A stretch of 64,000 bases of DNA from Variovorax sp. OK212 (GCF_900112425.1 NZ_FOLP01000003.1:620001-684000), one strand, 5' to 3'; counted from the first letter of the stretch, positions 26,925 through 36,565 are shown. Notes: a model not told the origin generated them from the sequence alone. A program made the numbers and translations.

Positions 26925-26955
26925 GCCGCCGGGCCGGGAAACCCCGGCCCGCGGC
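26925..26955. terminator. strong GC hairpin between convergent genes
   Basis: GCCGC-CGGGCCGGG pairs with CCCGGCCCG-CGGC around a short AAAC loop, leaving one bulged C. There is no T run, so it may act as a boundary hairpin or with Rho, not as a classical terminator. It sits between the end of bcsC and the convergent phosphodiesterase gene. Confidence 0.45.
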
Positions 26956-26990
26956 GCGAATCTCGGCCAGAGGATCCGCGCTCAGGGCGC

Positions 26991-28358
26991 TCAGGCGGCG
27001 TCGGAACGCGCCACCGGCACGTTGGGCCACTCGTCGCGGCCCCACAGCGGCGCGCTTTCGTACTGCGCCACCCATTGCACGATGTCCTTGGCGGCCATCG
27101 GCATCGCGATGCCGTAGCCCTGCGCCAGCGTGCACCCCATGTTCAGCAGCGCCTCGCCCTGCTTGACCGTCTCCACGCCCTCGGCCACCGCGGTGAGGCC
27201 CAGCGCATGCAGCAGCGCCAGGATGCCCTGCACGATGGCGCGGTCCTGGCCGTTGTCGAGCATGCCGCGCACGAACGACTGGTCGATCTTCACGGCCGAC
27301 ACCGGCAGCTGCCGCAGGTACGTCAGCGAGGAATAGCCGGTGCCGAAGTCGTCGATGGTCACGCCCACGCCCAGCGTCTTGCAGGCCTCGACGAACAGCG
27401 CGACGTTCGCGAACTGGCTGATGGCCGTGGTCTCGAGGATCTCGAGCTCGAGCATGCCGGCGCCCAGCTTCGGAAACTGCGACAGGTGGCGCGCCAGCCG
27501 GTCGACGAAGTCCCAGCGCATCATGTGGCGCGGCGCCACGTTCACGCTCACCGAGATCTGCAGGCCCGCCAGGCGCCACTGGTGCGCCTGCCAGAGGGCC
27601 GTGGCAATGGCCCAGTCGCCCACCTGCTCGACCAGCGCGTCGTCCTCGATGAGCGGCACGAACTGGATCGGCGGCAGCAGCCCGCGCTCGGGGTGCTGCC
27701 AGCGGATGAGCGCCTCGACACCCACCACCACGCCGCGCTGCATGTCGACCTTGGGCTGGTAGACCAGGAAGAACTCGCCCTGCAGCAGGCCTTCCTGGAT
27801 GCGCTGGCGCTCGCGGATCACCTGCTCGTCGGCGCGCGCCTGCGGCGCGTCGAAGTAATGGACCTTGCCGTCGGCCGCGCGCTTGGCGAAGAAGGCCGCG
27901 TGCTGCGCCTGGCGCAGCGCGGTCTCGGGCGGCGGGCCGTTGCTGTCGAGCATCATGGCGCCGATGCTGGCGTCCAGGCTGCCGGGCTCGTCGCGCCAGG
28001 TCCAGGGCTCGGCCAATGCGCTCTGGATGCGTTCGAGCACCTGCGCGCATTGCGAGGTGCCCAGGCCGGCGAACACGGCCGCGAACTCGTCGCCGCCCAC
28101 GCGGGCCATGACGCTCTCGCGCGGCAGCTGCGACTTGACGCGCCGGGCCACCTCTTCGAGCGCGGCATTGCCCGCGACCATGCCCAGGCGATCGTTCAGC
28201 TCGGCGAAGCGGTCGATGTCGATGTAGCAGACGGCGGCCAGGCGCTTGCCCGCGCGGGCCCAATCCGCCATGAGCGGGCGCAGCACCTCGTCCGGCGGAA
28301 GCCGTGCCGAGCCGTCGTAGTAGGACGGCAATGAGACTGGGGTTTGCTTGTTCGACAA
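26991..28358 (-). CDS. GGDEF-EAL c-di-GMP phosphodiesterase
   Basis: This is a soluble 455-residue protein with an N-terminal GGDEF domain (about 40-165) and an EAL domain (about 185-430). EAL residues are complete: GVEALIRW (Glu at 215), the Asn in VNVAPRH, Glu in LEILET, DDFGTGYSS, KIDQSFV and AEGVET, so it should hydrolyse c-di-GMP to pGpG. The GGDEF domain keeps ARVGGDEF but is shortened at its front and has PRES in place of the RxxD inhibitory site, so it may be a GTP-sensing or weakly active cyclase domain. The start is TTG. The gene faces the end of bcsC and probably counteracts the two cyclases beyond the operon. Confidence 0.92.
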   Translation of the reverse strand: MSNKQTPVSLPSYYDGSARLPPDEVLRPLMADWARAGKRLAAVCYIDIDRFAELNDRLGMVAGNAALEEVARRVKSQLPRESVMARVGGDEFAAVFAGLGTSQCAQVLERIQSALAEPWTWRDEPGSLDASIGAMMLDSNGPPPETALRQAQHAAFFAKRAADGKVHYFDAPQARADEQVIRERQRIQEGLLQGEFFLVYQPKVDMQRGVVVGVEALIRWQHPERGLLPPIQFVPLIEDDALVEQVGDWAIATALWQAHQWRLAGLQISVSVNVAPRHMMRWDFVDRLARHLSQFPKLGAGMLELEILETTAISQFANVALFVEACKTLGVGVTIDDFGTGYSSLTYLRQLPVSAVKIDQSFVRGMLDNGQDRAIVQGILALLHALGLTAVAEGVETVKQGEALLNMGCTLAQGYGIAMPMAAKDIVQWVAQYESAPLWGRDEWPNVPVARSDAA

Positions 28359-28526
28359 GGGACTTTGTTTCCGGAAACTCGCGGACTATTGTTCTCCCAA
28401 TTCGGCGCGTTCTGCGGTTTGGGGCCTTGAATTGTTACAGGCGCGGTGTGCGAACAACACTAGTGCATGCACGCAGGCGCTTACCAGCTCCCGCGATGGC
28501 CTTTCGGCCGGCCAAACGCCCTCCGG

Positions 28527-28877
28527 CTAGCCACAGTACGCACCGACGACGCGCCCCGAGGGCTCGACCTGCACGTTCAACCGCATCATGTCCTGCGCCG
28601 GGTCGGCCACGTCGGTGGCCAGCACGGTGCGCGCGGCGCGGGCACCGGCGCGCTGGCGCATTTCTTCCAGCAGCTGCTGGTTGGCCCGCAAACCCAGCCC
28701 GAAGCGCGCGGCGGCGGCCTGGCAGGTCTCGGGCGGCGCGGCGAAGCTCGGCGGCTCGGGCACCTCGGAGGTGAGCGGACGGTCCTTCGGCGGCGACTGG
28801 CAGCCCGCCAGCAGGGAAAGCAGGGCCAGGGTGGCGAGGGGCAAGCGCCATCGTTGCCGGCCGTTCGTCATGTGCAT
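28527..28877 (-). CDS. lipoprotein with peptidase-inhibitor I78-like domain
   Basis: This is a 116-residue exported lipoprotein. The N-terminus has basic residues, a hydrophobic stretch LPLATLALLSLLAGC and a lipobox LLAGC. The rest (CQAAAARFGLGLR ... LNVQVEPSGRVVGAYCG) resembles inhibitor I78 family members, small proteins related to elastase inhibitors, which end in a conserved RLNV.VD..G....CG pattern; the two cysteines may form a disulfide. The ATG at 28877 was chosen because AAGGAG stands nine bases upstream; the frame extends further but lacks a signal. Inhibitory activity is inferred from family only. About 170 bases without a gene separate it from the phosphodiesterase start, probably promoter sequence. 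Confidence 0.7.
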   Translation of the reverse strand: MHMTNGRQRWRLPLATLALLSLLAGCQSPPKDRPLTSEVPEPPSFAAPPETCQAAAARFGLGLRANQQLLEEMRQRAGARAARTVLATDVADPAQDMMRLNVQVEPSGRVVGAYCG

Positions 28878-29057
28878 GGGTTCTTGCTCCTTGAAACTGG
28901 GCGCAAGCTTAGTCAACTTCGCGCGTGCCACGGGCCGCAGGTTAAGGCAGCGGCCGTCGGCGCATCAACTAATTCACGTTGCGTGCGGCGTCGGCCCATG
29001 TTCGAGGCGTATGCTGAAAGCGACGCGCGCAGCCCCGGCCCACCGGCCGCACATTCC

Positions 29058-29741
29058 ATGACCCCGCAGCAGCCTGCCTCCACCGTTTTCCTGATCGACG
29101 TCGACAACACCCTGCTCGACAACGACCGGGTCATCGCCGACCTTCGCACCCACCTCGAGGACGCCTTCGGCGCCGACAGCGCCAACCGCTACTGGAGCGC
29201 CTTCGAGCAGTTGCGCAGCGAGCTCGGCTACGTCGACTACCTCGGCGCCCTGCAGCGCTACCGCGCCGAGCAAAGCCGCCGCGGCATGAGCGACTCGCGC
29301 CTGCTGCTGATGTCGAGCTTTCTCATCGACTACCCCTTCACCGACCGGCTCTACCCCGGTGCGCTGGAGGCGCTGAAGCACCTGCGCCGCCACGGCCCGA
29401 CGGTGATCCTGTCCGACGGCGACGTGGTGTTCCAGCCGCGCAAGGTGCAGCGCTCGGGCCTGTGGGACGCCACCGAGGGCCGCGTGCTGATCTACGTGCA
29501 CAAGGAACAGATGCTCGACGCCGTCGAGGCGTGCCACCCGGCCAGGCATTACGTGATGATCGACGACAAGCTGCGCATACTTTCGGCCATGAAGGCCATC
29601 TGGGGGCCGCGTCTGACGACGGTCTTCGTGCGGCAAGGGCACTATGCGCTGGACACGCAGGCCATTGCTGCCTACGCCCCCGCCGACATCACCATCGAAC
29701 GCATCGGCGACCTGATCAACTTCGAGTTTCCATCGACATGA
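29058..29741 (+). CDS. HAD family hydrolase
   Basis: This is a 227-residue haloacid-dehalogenase-fold protein, probably a phosphatase. Motif I is FLIDVDNTLLD (nucleophile Asp and acid/base Asp), motif II is VILSDGD, motif III Lys lies in the QPRKVQRSGLW region and motif IV is YVMIDDKLRI. A helical cap lies between residues 25 and 100. Substrate cannot be read from sequence. The stop overlaps the phosphoglucomutase start by 4 bases, so the pair is co-translated and a sugar-phosphate substrate is a reasonable guess. An in-frame ATG 20 codons upstream (28998) is an alternative start, but conserved sequence begins after 29058. Confidence 0.85.
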   Translation: MTPQQPASTVFLIDVDNTLLDNDRVIADLRTHLEDAFGADSANRYWSAFEQLRSELGYVDYLGALQRYRAEQSRRGMSDSRLLLMSSFLIDYPFTDRLYPGALEALKHLRRHGPTVILSDGDVVFQPRKVQRSGLWDATEGRVLIYVHKEQMLDAVEACHPARHYVMIDDKLRILSAMKAIWGPRLTTVFVRQGHYALDTQAIAAYAPADITIERIGDLINFEFPST

Positions 29742-31411
29742 GCCAAGCCACCTCCTCCCTCGCGGCCAAGCCCGGCCAACCCGCGCCGATCGACCTGCTG
29801 GTCAACGTGCCGCGCCTGATCTCCGCCTACTACACCGGCCGGCCCGACCCGTCGGTGCCGAGCCAGCGCGTGGCCTTCGGCACCTCGGGGCACCGCGGCT
29901 CGTCGTTCGACGACGCGTTCAACGAATGGCACGTGCTGGCCATCAGCCAGGCCATCTGCGACTACCGCAAGCAGAACGGCATCGACGGTCCGCTGTTCCT
30001 GGGCATCGACACGCATGCGCTGTCGACGCCGGCCTTCAACAGCGCGGTGGAGGTGCTCGCGGCCAACGGCGTGGAGCTGATGCTCTCGAAGGACGACGAG
30101 TACACGCCCACGCCGGCCGTGTCGCACGCGATCCTGGTCTACAACCGCGGCCGGACGAGCGCCACCGGAGGGTTGGCCGACGGCATCGTCATCACGCCCT
30201 CGCACAACCCGCCCGAAAGCGGCGGCTTCAAGTACAACCCGCCCAACGGCGGCCCGGCGGGCACCGACATCACCTCGGCCGTGGAGGCCGCGGCCAACAG
30301 GATGCTGGCCAACAACCTCGAGGGCGTGAAGCGCATGCCGCTCGCGCAGGCTTTGCGCGCCTCGACCACGCACCGGCACGACTACCTGAACACCTACGTC
30401 GAAGACCTGGCCCAGGTGCTCGACATGGACGCCATTCGCGGCGTGAACATCGACGTGGGCGTCGACCCGCTGGGCGGCGCGGGCGTGAACTACTGGCCTG
30501 CCATTGCCGAGCGCTACAAGCTCTCGCGCCTGACCGTGCTGAGCCGCGAGGTCGACCCGACCTTCCGCTTCATGTCGCTCGACTGGGACGGCCGCATCCG
30601 CATGGACCCCTCGTCGCCCGACGCGATGCACAAGCTGATCGAGTTGAAGGACCGCTTCGGCATTGCCTTTGCCTGCGACACCGACCACGACCGCCACGGC
30701 ATCGTGGCGGGCAGCACGGGGCTGATGCAGCCCAACAGCTACCTCGCGGTGATGATCGACTACCTCTACACGCACCGCCCGCAGTGGCCCGCGCAGGCGG
30801 CCGTCGGCAAGACGGTGGTGAGCAGCCAGATGATCGACCGCGTCGCCGCGCGGCTCGGGCGCAAGCTGTACGAGGTGCCGGTGGGCTTCAAGTGGTTCGT
30901 CGACGGGCTGGTCGACGCCTCGCTGGCCTTCGGCGGCGAAGAGAGCGCCGGTGCGACCTTCCTGCGCAAGGACGGCTCGGTGTGGACCACCGACAAGGAC
31001 GGCATGGTGCCCGCCCTGCTCTCGGCCGAGATCGCCGCGCGCACCGGGCGCGACCCGGGCGAGCGCTACGCCGAGCTCACGCAGGCGCTGGGCCAGCCGG
31101 TGTCCGACCGGGTGGACGCGGCGGCCACGGTCGAGCAGAAGAAGCGGCTGTCGAGCCTGTCGCCGGCGCAGATCCGCTCGACCGAGCTGGCGGGCGACAA
31201 GATCGTCAACGTGCTGAGCCACGCGCCGGGCAACGGCGCGGCCATCGGCGGCGTGAAGGTGGCCACCAAGAACGGCTGGTTCGCGGCCCGGCCGTCGGGC
31301 ACGGAGAACATCTACAAGATCTACGGCGAGAGCTTCAAGGGCAAGGACCACCTGGCGCGCATCCTCGAGGAGGCGCAGCAGGTGGTCGATGGGGCGCTCT
31401 CCGGCAGCTGA
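29738..31411 (+). CDS. pgm: phosphoglucomutase (alpha-D-glucose phosphate-specific)
   Basis: Pgm interconverts glucose-6-phosphate and glucose-1-phosphate, the entry to UDP-glucose and so to cellulose, glycogen and trehalose. The 557-residue enzyme has the phosphoserine loop TPSHNPPESGGFKYNPP, the metal loop CDTDHDRHG, the sugar-binding loop FGGEESAGA and the phosphate-binding loop RPSGTENIYKIYGES. FGTSGHRGS near the N-terminus is standard. It starts within the stop of the HAD gene. Placement 2.8 kb beyond bcsC suggests precursor supply for the synthase, an inference from context only. Confidence 0.96.
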   Translation: MSQATSSLAAKPGQPAPIDLLVNVPRLISAYYTGRPDPSVPSQRVAFGTSGHRGSSFDDAFNEWHVLAISQAICDYRKQNGIDGPLFLGIDTHALSTPAFNSAVEVLAANGVELMLSKDDEYTPTPAVSHAILVYNRGRTSATGGLADGIVITPSHNPPESGGFKYNPPNGGPAGTDITSAVEAAANRMLANNLEGVKRMPLAQALRASTTHRHDYLNTYVEDLAQVLDMDAIRGVNIDVGVDPLGGAGVNYWPAIAERYKLSRLTVLSREVDPTFRFMSLDWDGRIRMDPSSPDAMHKLIELKDRFGIAFACDTDHDRHGIVAGSTGLMQPNSYLAVMIDYLYTHRPQWPAQAAVGKTVVSSQMIDRVAARLGRKLYEVPVGFKWFVDGLVDASLAFGGEESAGATFLRKDGSVWTTDKDGMVPALLSAEIAARTGRDPGERYAELTQALGQPVSDRVDAAATVEQKKRLSSLSPAQIRSTELAGDKIVNVLSHAPGNGAAIGGVKVATKNGWFAARPSGTENIYKIYGESFKGKDHLARILEEAQQVVDGALSGS

Positions 31412-31418
31412 ACGCGCC

Positions 31419-31817
31419 ATGCAAACGCTGGTGCTGCGGCTGAACCCCGGCGACGACCTGCGCGCGGCGCTCGACCTCGCGTTGACGCAAGGCGGCGCCG
31501 AGGCGGCGTTCGTGGTGTCGGGCATCGGCAGCCTGCGTGGGGCGAGCCTGCGGTTCGCGGGCGCCGAGTTGCCGGCGCGCATCGAGGGCGACCTGGAGAT
31601 CCTCACGCTGGCGGGCAGCCTGTCGCCGGACGGTTCGCACATTCACATCAGCGTGTCGGACGCGCAAGGCAAGGTGTTCGGCGGGCATGCGGCGCCCGGC
31701 TGCGCGGTTCGCACCACGGCCGAGATCCTGGTTGCGGTGCTGCCCGGCTGGCGGCTCGCGCGCACGCACGACCCGCTCACCGGCTACGCCGAACTCGCGC
31801 CGCGCCAGCTTCGCTGA
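31419..31817 (+). CDS. PPC (DUF296) domain protein
   Basis: This 132-residue protein is a single PPC/DUF296 domain, a trimeric fold also found in plant AT-hook proteins. Visible marks are LRLNPGDDL, AAFVVSGIGSLRGASLRF, LEILTLAGSLSPDGSHIHISVSD and VFGGHAAPGCAVRTTAEILV, where the His residues are commonly metal ligands. Bacterial members are of unknown function. The ATG at 31419 lies seven bases after the pgm stop and starts at the usual family N-terminus; the frame opens 30 bases earlier inside pgm. Probably on the pgm transcript. Confidence 0.85.
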   Translation: MQTLVLRLNPGDDLRAALDLALTQGGAEAAFVVSGIGSLRGASLRFAGAELPARIEGDLEILTLAGSLSPDGSHIHISVSDAQGKVFGGHAAPGCAVRTTAEILVAVLPGWRLARTHDPLTGYAELAPRQLR

Positions 31818-31854
31818 GTGCTCCAGAAGTCCTGACGCCATGACTCCCTGACGC

Positions 31855-33216
<1,362 letters not shown>

Positions 33217-33230
33217 GGACATCTCCTGAC

Positions 33231-33263
33231 GAAAAAAGAAAACCCAGCTGCCAGAGCTGGGTT
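33231..33263 (-). terminator. attenuator terminator before hom
   Basis: On the minus strand AACCCAGCT (33263-33255), loop CTGGC, AGCTGGGTT (33249-33241), then TTCTTTTTTC: a perfect 9-bp stem and a U tract. It ends about 15 bases before the hom start codon, directly ahead of its ribosome binding site, where a constitutive terminator would silence the gene. That position indicates conditional termination. Confidence 0.85.
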
Positions 33264-33291
33264 CATTCGTTCGGGGAGAGAGCGATACACC

Positions 33292-33332
33292 AGGTGGCTG
33301 CCGAAACGGCCACCTGCGCGTGCTAGGTGGCC
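33292..33332 (-). promoter_or_regulatory. alternative-pairing region of the hom attenuator
   Basis: Three segments can pair in exclusive ways on the minus-strand RNA: GGCCACCU (33332-33325, at the end of the leader peptide), AGGUGGCC (33315-33308) and GCCACCU (33298-33292). The first two pair over 8 bp, or the second and third over 7 bp. The third segment, with its trailing GG, can also pair imperfectly with the 5' arm and loop of the terminator. I could not derive the regulatory polarity from these pairings alone. Confidence 0.6.
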
Positions 33333-33355
33333 GCGGTGGTAATGGTGGTAATCAT
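33323..33355 (-). CDS. Thr/Ile-rich leader peptide of hom
   Basis: The frame reads MITTITTAAT then TAG: five Thr and two Ile codons in ten, closely recalling the E. coli thr leader with its ITTTITITT run. It ends 106 bases before the hom start codon and is followed by competing hairpins and a terminator. Starvation for Thr or Ile would stall ribosomes here. The frame is open further upstream to an ATG at 33445 (40 residues), just after a TACACT -10-like element (33461-33456), so the translated peptide could be longer; no Shine-Dalgarno marks either start. The Thr/Ile run is seen; regulation is inferred. Confidence 0.75.
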   Translation of the reverse strand: MITTITTAAT

Positions 33356-33483
33356 TCGAGCAACAACCATCGCCTGCACGGAAGCAGGCGGCATCATGCG
33401 GCCCATCAGGGCTGCGTTGGATGCGGGGTGGAAGTGGCTGGACATGAAGGGGCGGAGTGTACAGGAGGCCGGCCGCATCGGGC

Positions 33484-34539
33484 TCAGGGCGCGGCCGACA
33501 GCCGTTTTTCGAGCCACACGCTGTAGCGCGACAACCCGAAGCACAGCACCCAGTAGACCGCCGCGATGAACAGGTAGCCCTCGAGGTAGAACGGCCGCCA
33601 CGTCGGGTCGCCGCCCAGCGCCAGGCCCAGCGCGCCCGTCAGCTCGAACAGGCCGACCACGGTGACCAGCGAGGTGTCCTTCAGCGTGCCGACCACGCTG
33701 TTGGTCAGCGCGGGCACGACCAGGCGCAGCGCCTGCGGCAGCACGATGTCGCGCTGCACCGGCCAGCGGCCGAAGCCCAGCGCCATCGCCACCTCGGTCT
33801 GCCCGCGTGGCACGGCCTGCAGGCCACCGCGGATGATCTCGGCCAGGTACGCGGCCACGAACAGCGTAAGCCCGGCCAGCACGCGCACCAGCACGTCGGG
33901 CTGCCAGCCCGCGGGCCACAACAGCGGCAGCAGGAACGAGGCCATGAACAGCACCGAGATCAGCGGCACGCCGCGCACCAGTTCGATGTAGCTCGCGCTC
34001 AGCGTGCGCACCATCGGCCAACCCGAGCGCCGCCCCAGCGCCAGCAGCAGCGCGAGCGGAAAGGCCAGCGCCAGCCCGACCACCGCCAGCCCGATGGTCA
34101 GCGGCAGGCCGCCCCATCGGCTGGTCGGCACATGCGCCAGGCCGAGCACGCCGCCGCGCATCAGCAGCACGAACAGCAGCAGCGCCACGGCCCACAGCGG
34201 CACCAGCCACCAGCGCCAGCTGCGCGGCCAGGCACTGAGCACCGTCACGGCGGACAGCACGACCACCGCGATGGCCGGGCGCCATTGCTCCTCGTACGGA
34301 AAACGCCCGAACAGCATCGGCCGCCACTTCTCGGCCACCACGCCCCAGCAGGCCCCGTGCTGCACCGCGCGGCAGGCCTCGGCGTCGGGCCGGAACACCG
34401 CATGCACGACGCCCCACTCCACCGCATGGAACCCGCCCCATGCAAGCAGCGCCAGCAGCAGCACCGTGGCCAGCGAGCGCAGCGGCGAACCCCAGAGCTC
34501 GCTGCGCCACGCGATCGGGCCCTGTGCGATGCGCCTCAT
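33484..34539 (-). CDS. aapM: amino-acid ABC transporter permease (AapM type)
   Basis: This 351-residue inner-membrane permease of the His/Glu/Gln/general L-amino-acid family has about eight membrane segments and the cytoplasmic EAA loop EVAMALGFGRWPVQRDIVLPQALRLVVPAL for ATPase contact. The long N-terminal part before the transport domain, including a periplasmic stretch with VEWGVVHAVFRPDAEACRA, is typical of AapM. Its ATG overlaps the aapQ stop. In the usual aapJQMP order an ATP-binding subunit would follow, but here the next gene on this strand is the hom leader. Confidence 0.9.
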   Translation of the reverse strand: MRRIAQGPIAWRSELWGSPLRSLATVLLLALLAWGGFHAVEWGVVHAVFRPDAEACRAVQHGACWGVVAEKWRPMLFGRFPYEEQWRPAIAVVVLSAVTVLSAWPRSWRWWLVPLWAVALLLFVLLMRGGVLGLAHVPTSRWGGLPLTIGLAVVGLALAFPLALLLALGRRSGWPMVRTLSASYIELVRGVPLISVLFMASFLLPLLWPAGWQPDVLVRVLAGLTLFVAAYLAEIIRGGLQAVPRGQTEVAMALGFGRWPVQRDIVLPQALRLVVPALTNSVVGTLKDTSLVTVVGLFELTGALGLALGGDPTWRPFYLEGYLFIAAVYWVLCFGLSRYSVWLEKRLSAAP

Positions 34540-35534
34540 TGCCAGCCTCGCAGCGCGACACGCGCGTTGTAGCGGTTCATGCCGAAGGAGATCAGCAGCG
34601 ACAGCAGCAGGTAGACCGCCATGATGATCGCGATGCACTCGAAGGCGCGGCCGTTCGAGCCGATGGTGGTGTTGGCCACCGACACCAGTTCCGGATAGCC
34701 CACGGCCACCGCCAGCGACGAATTCTTGGTGAGGCTCAGCAACTGGTTGGTGAGCGAAGGCACGATCACCCGCAGCGCCTGCGGCAGGATCACGATGCGC
34801 AACTGCTGCACCGACGACAGCCCCAGTGCCTGCCCCGCCAGCACCTGTCCCTGCGACACCGACAGGATGCCCGCGCGCACGATTTCCGCCACGAACGCGG
34901 CCGAGTAGAAGCTCAGCCCCGCGACGATGGTCACGTACTCGGGGCTCAGCGCGGCGCCGCCGGTCACGCCGAAATCACCGCGCTCGGGCCATTCGAAATG
35001 CGTGGGCCACCAGCCGCCCTCACCCGCCACGGGCCACGGCACGCTCAGTCCGCCCTTGCTCAGCCACACGCCCGGCAACAGCCGCACGGGCTCGGTCGGG
35101 TCGGGCAGCAGGTTGGCCATGGCGAAGGCCAGCATCAGCAACTGCACCAGCAGCGGCACGTTGCGCAGCAGTTCCACGTATGCGGTGCAGATGCCGCGCA
35201 GCAGCACGTGAGGCGCGAGCCGGCCGATGCCGATCAGCGTGCCGAGCACCACCGAGAAGATGGCAGCCGGCACCGCCGCGCGCACCGTGTTGATCAGCCC
35301 TGCGAGAAACGCACGCCAGGAAGGCTGGCTCGCGTCGAAGTCGAGCCAGCCTTCGCTGATCGAAAAGCCCGCGGGCTCGGTGAGAAAGTCGAAGCCCGAG
35401 CGAACCCCGCGCGCGCGCAGCACCTCGAGCGCATGGTGGACCACCCAGATTGCGCCGGCCACCACGGCCAGCACCAGCGCCGCCTGGACGGCCCACGCCA
35501 GCCAGACCCCGCGGCGCGAGGCCCCGCCGTTCAT
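34536..35534 (-). CDS. aapQ: amino-acid ABC transporter permease (AapQ type)
   Basis: This is a 332-residue permease partner of AapM. It has an N-terminal membrane helix (LAWAVQAALVLAVVAGAIWVVHHAL), a periplasmic insertion with FGVTGGAALSPEYVTIVAGL, and the EAA motif GLSSVQQLRIVILPQALRVIVPSLTNQ. The signature TAYVELLRNVPLLVQL is shared with the polar amino-acid permeases. It overlaps aapJ and aapM by 4 bases each, so all three are coupled. Confidence 0.92.
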   Translation of the reverse strand: MNGGASRRGVWLAWAVQAALVLAVVAGAIWVVHHALEVLRARGVRSGFDFLTEPAGFSISEGWLDFDASQPSWRAFLAGLINTVRAAVPAAIFSVVLGTLIGIGRLAPHVLLRGICTAYVELLRNVPLLVQLLMLAFAMANLLPDPTEPVRLLPGVWLSKGGLSVPWPVAGEGGWWPTHFEWPERGDFGVTGGAALSPEYVTIVAGLSFYSAAFVAEIVRAGILSVSQGQVLAGQALGLSSVQQLRIVILPQALRVIVPSLTNQLLSLTKNSSLAVAVGYPELVSVANTTIGSNGRAFECIAIIMAVYLLLSLLISFGMNRYNARVALRGWQ

Positions 35535-36565
35535 CGAACCGGGGGTGCGTAGATCAGGCCGCCCTTGCTCCAGAGGTTGTTCGAGCCGCGTGGCAGCTTC
35601 AGCACCGACTTCGGCCCGACGTTGCGCTCGAACATCTCGCCGTAGTTGCCCACGGCCTTGATCGCGCGGAACGACCAGTCCTTGTCCAGGCCCAGCAGCT
35701 TGCCGAGGTCTTCACCGGTGCCGACCAGGCGTTGCTGCGCCGGGTCCTTGCTGTTGGCCTTGAGCTCGTCGGCATTGGCCTGCGTGACGCCGAATTCCTC
35801 GGCCTCGATGAGCGCGTTAGGCACCCACTTGGCAATAGCGAACCACTCGTCGTCGCCGCGGCGCACCAGCGGCGCGAGCGGCTCCTTGGAGATCAGCTCG
35901 GGCAGGATCAGGTAGTCGTCGGGGTTCGGCGCTTCCTTGTTGCGCAGGCCGGCCAGCGCCGAGGCGTCGGTCGTGAAGGCCTGGCAGCGGCCCGAGAAGA
36001 AGGCCTTGAACGAGGCCTCGAAGCTGTCGAACACCACGGTCTTCACCGGGATGCCCTGCGCGCGGAAGTAGTCCGACACGTTCTTCTCGTTGGTGGTGCC
36101 CGACTGCGTGCAGATGGTCGCGTTCTTCAGCTGCTTGGCGCTCGTCACCTTGAGCTTCTTCGGCACCAGGAAGCCCTGGCCGTCGTAGTAGGTGATGGTG
36201 GTGAAGTTGAAGCCCAGCGAAGCATCGCGGGTGAGCGTCCAGGTGGTGTTGCGCGCCAGGATGTCGATCTCGCCGGCCTGCAGGGCCGAGAAGCGCTGCT
36301 GCGAGTTGAGCGGCACGAAGTCGACCTTCTTGCCGTCGCCCAGCACGGCCGCGGCAATGGCGCGGCAGGTGTCGACGTCCAGGCCCGACCAGTTGCCCTG
36401 CGTGTCCGGCGCGGAGAAGCCCGCCACGCCGTTGGTCACGCCGCATTTCACGGTGCCGCGCTGCTTGACCGCGTCGAGCGTCTTGCCGGCGAAGGCCGGG
36501 GCGGCGGCGGCAAGCGCGACGACGGAAGCGGCAGCGAGCAAGGCCGGGCGGAATCGTTTGTTCAT
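35531..36565 (-). CDS. aapJ: amino-acid ABC transporter substrate-binding protein (AapJ type)
   Basis: This is a 344-residue periplasmic binding protein. The signal peptide MNKRFRPALLAAASVV...PAFA cleaves before GKTLDAVKQRG. The family-3 solute-binding core is clear: VKCGVTNGVAGFSAPD, GLDVDTCRAIAAAV, RFSALQAGEIDILARNTTWTLTRD and GRCQAFTTDASALAGLR. The AapJ family binds a broad range of L-amino acids, so the ligand is not certain. GAGGAG eight bases before the ATG is a strong ribosome site. It is the first gene of aapJQM; a 162-base divergent region separates it from the DoxX gene. Confidence 0.93.
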   Translation of the reverse strand: MNKRFRPALLAAASVVALAAAAPAFAGKTLDAVKQRGTVKCGVTNGVAGFSAPDTQGNWSGLDVDTCRAIAAAVLGDGKKVDFVPLNSQQRFSALQAGEIDILARNTTWTLTRDASLGFNFTTITYYDGQGFLVPKKLKVTSAKQLKNATICTQSGTTNEKNVSDYFRAQGIPVKTVVFDSFEASFKAFFSGRCQAFTTDASALAGLRNKEAPNPDDYLILPELISKEPLAPLVRRGDDEWFAIAKWVPNALIEAEEFGVTQANADELKANSKDPAQQRLVGTGEDLGKLLGLDKDWSFRAIKAVGNYGEMFERNVGPKSVLKLPRGSNNLWSKGGLIYAPPVR

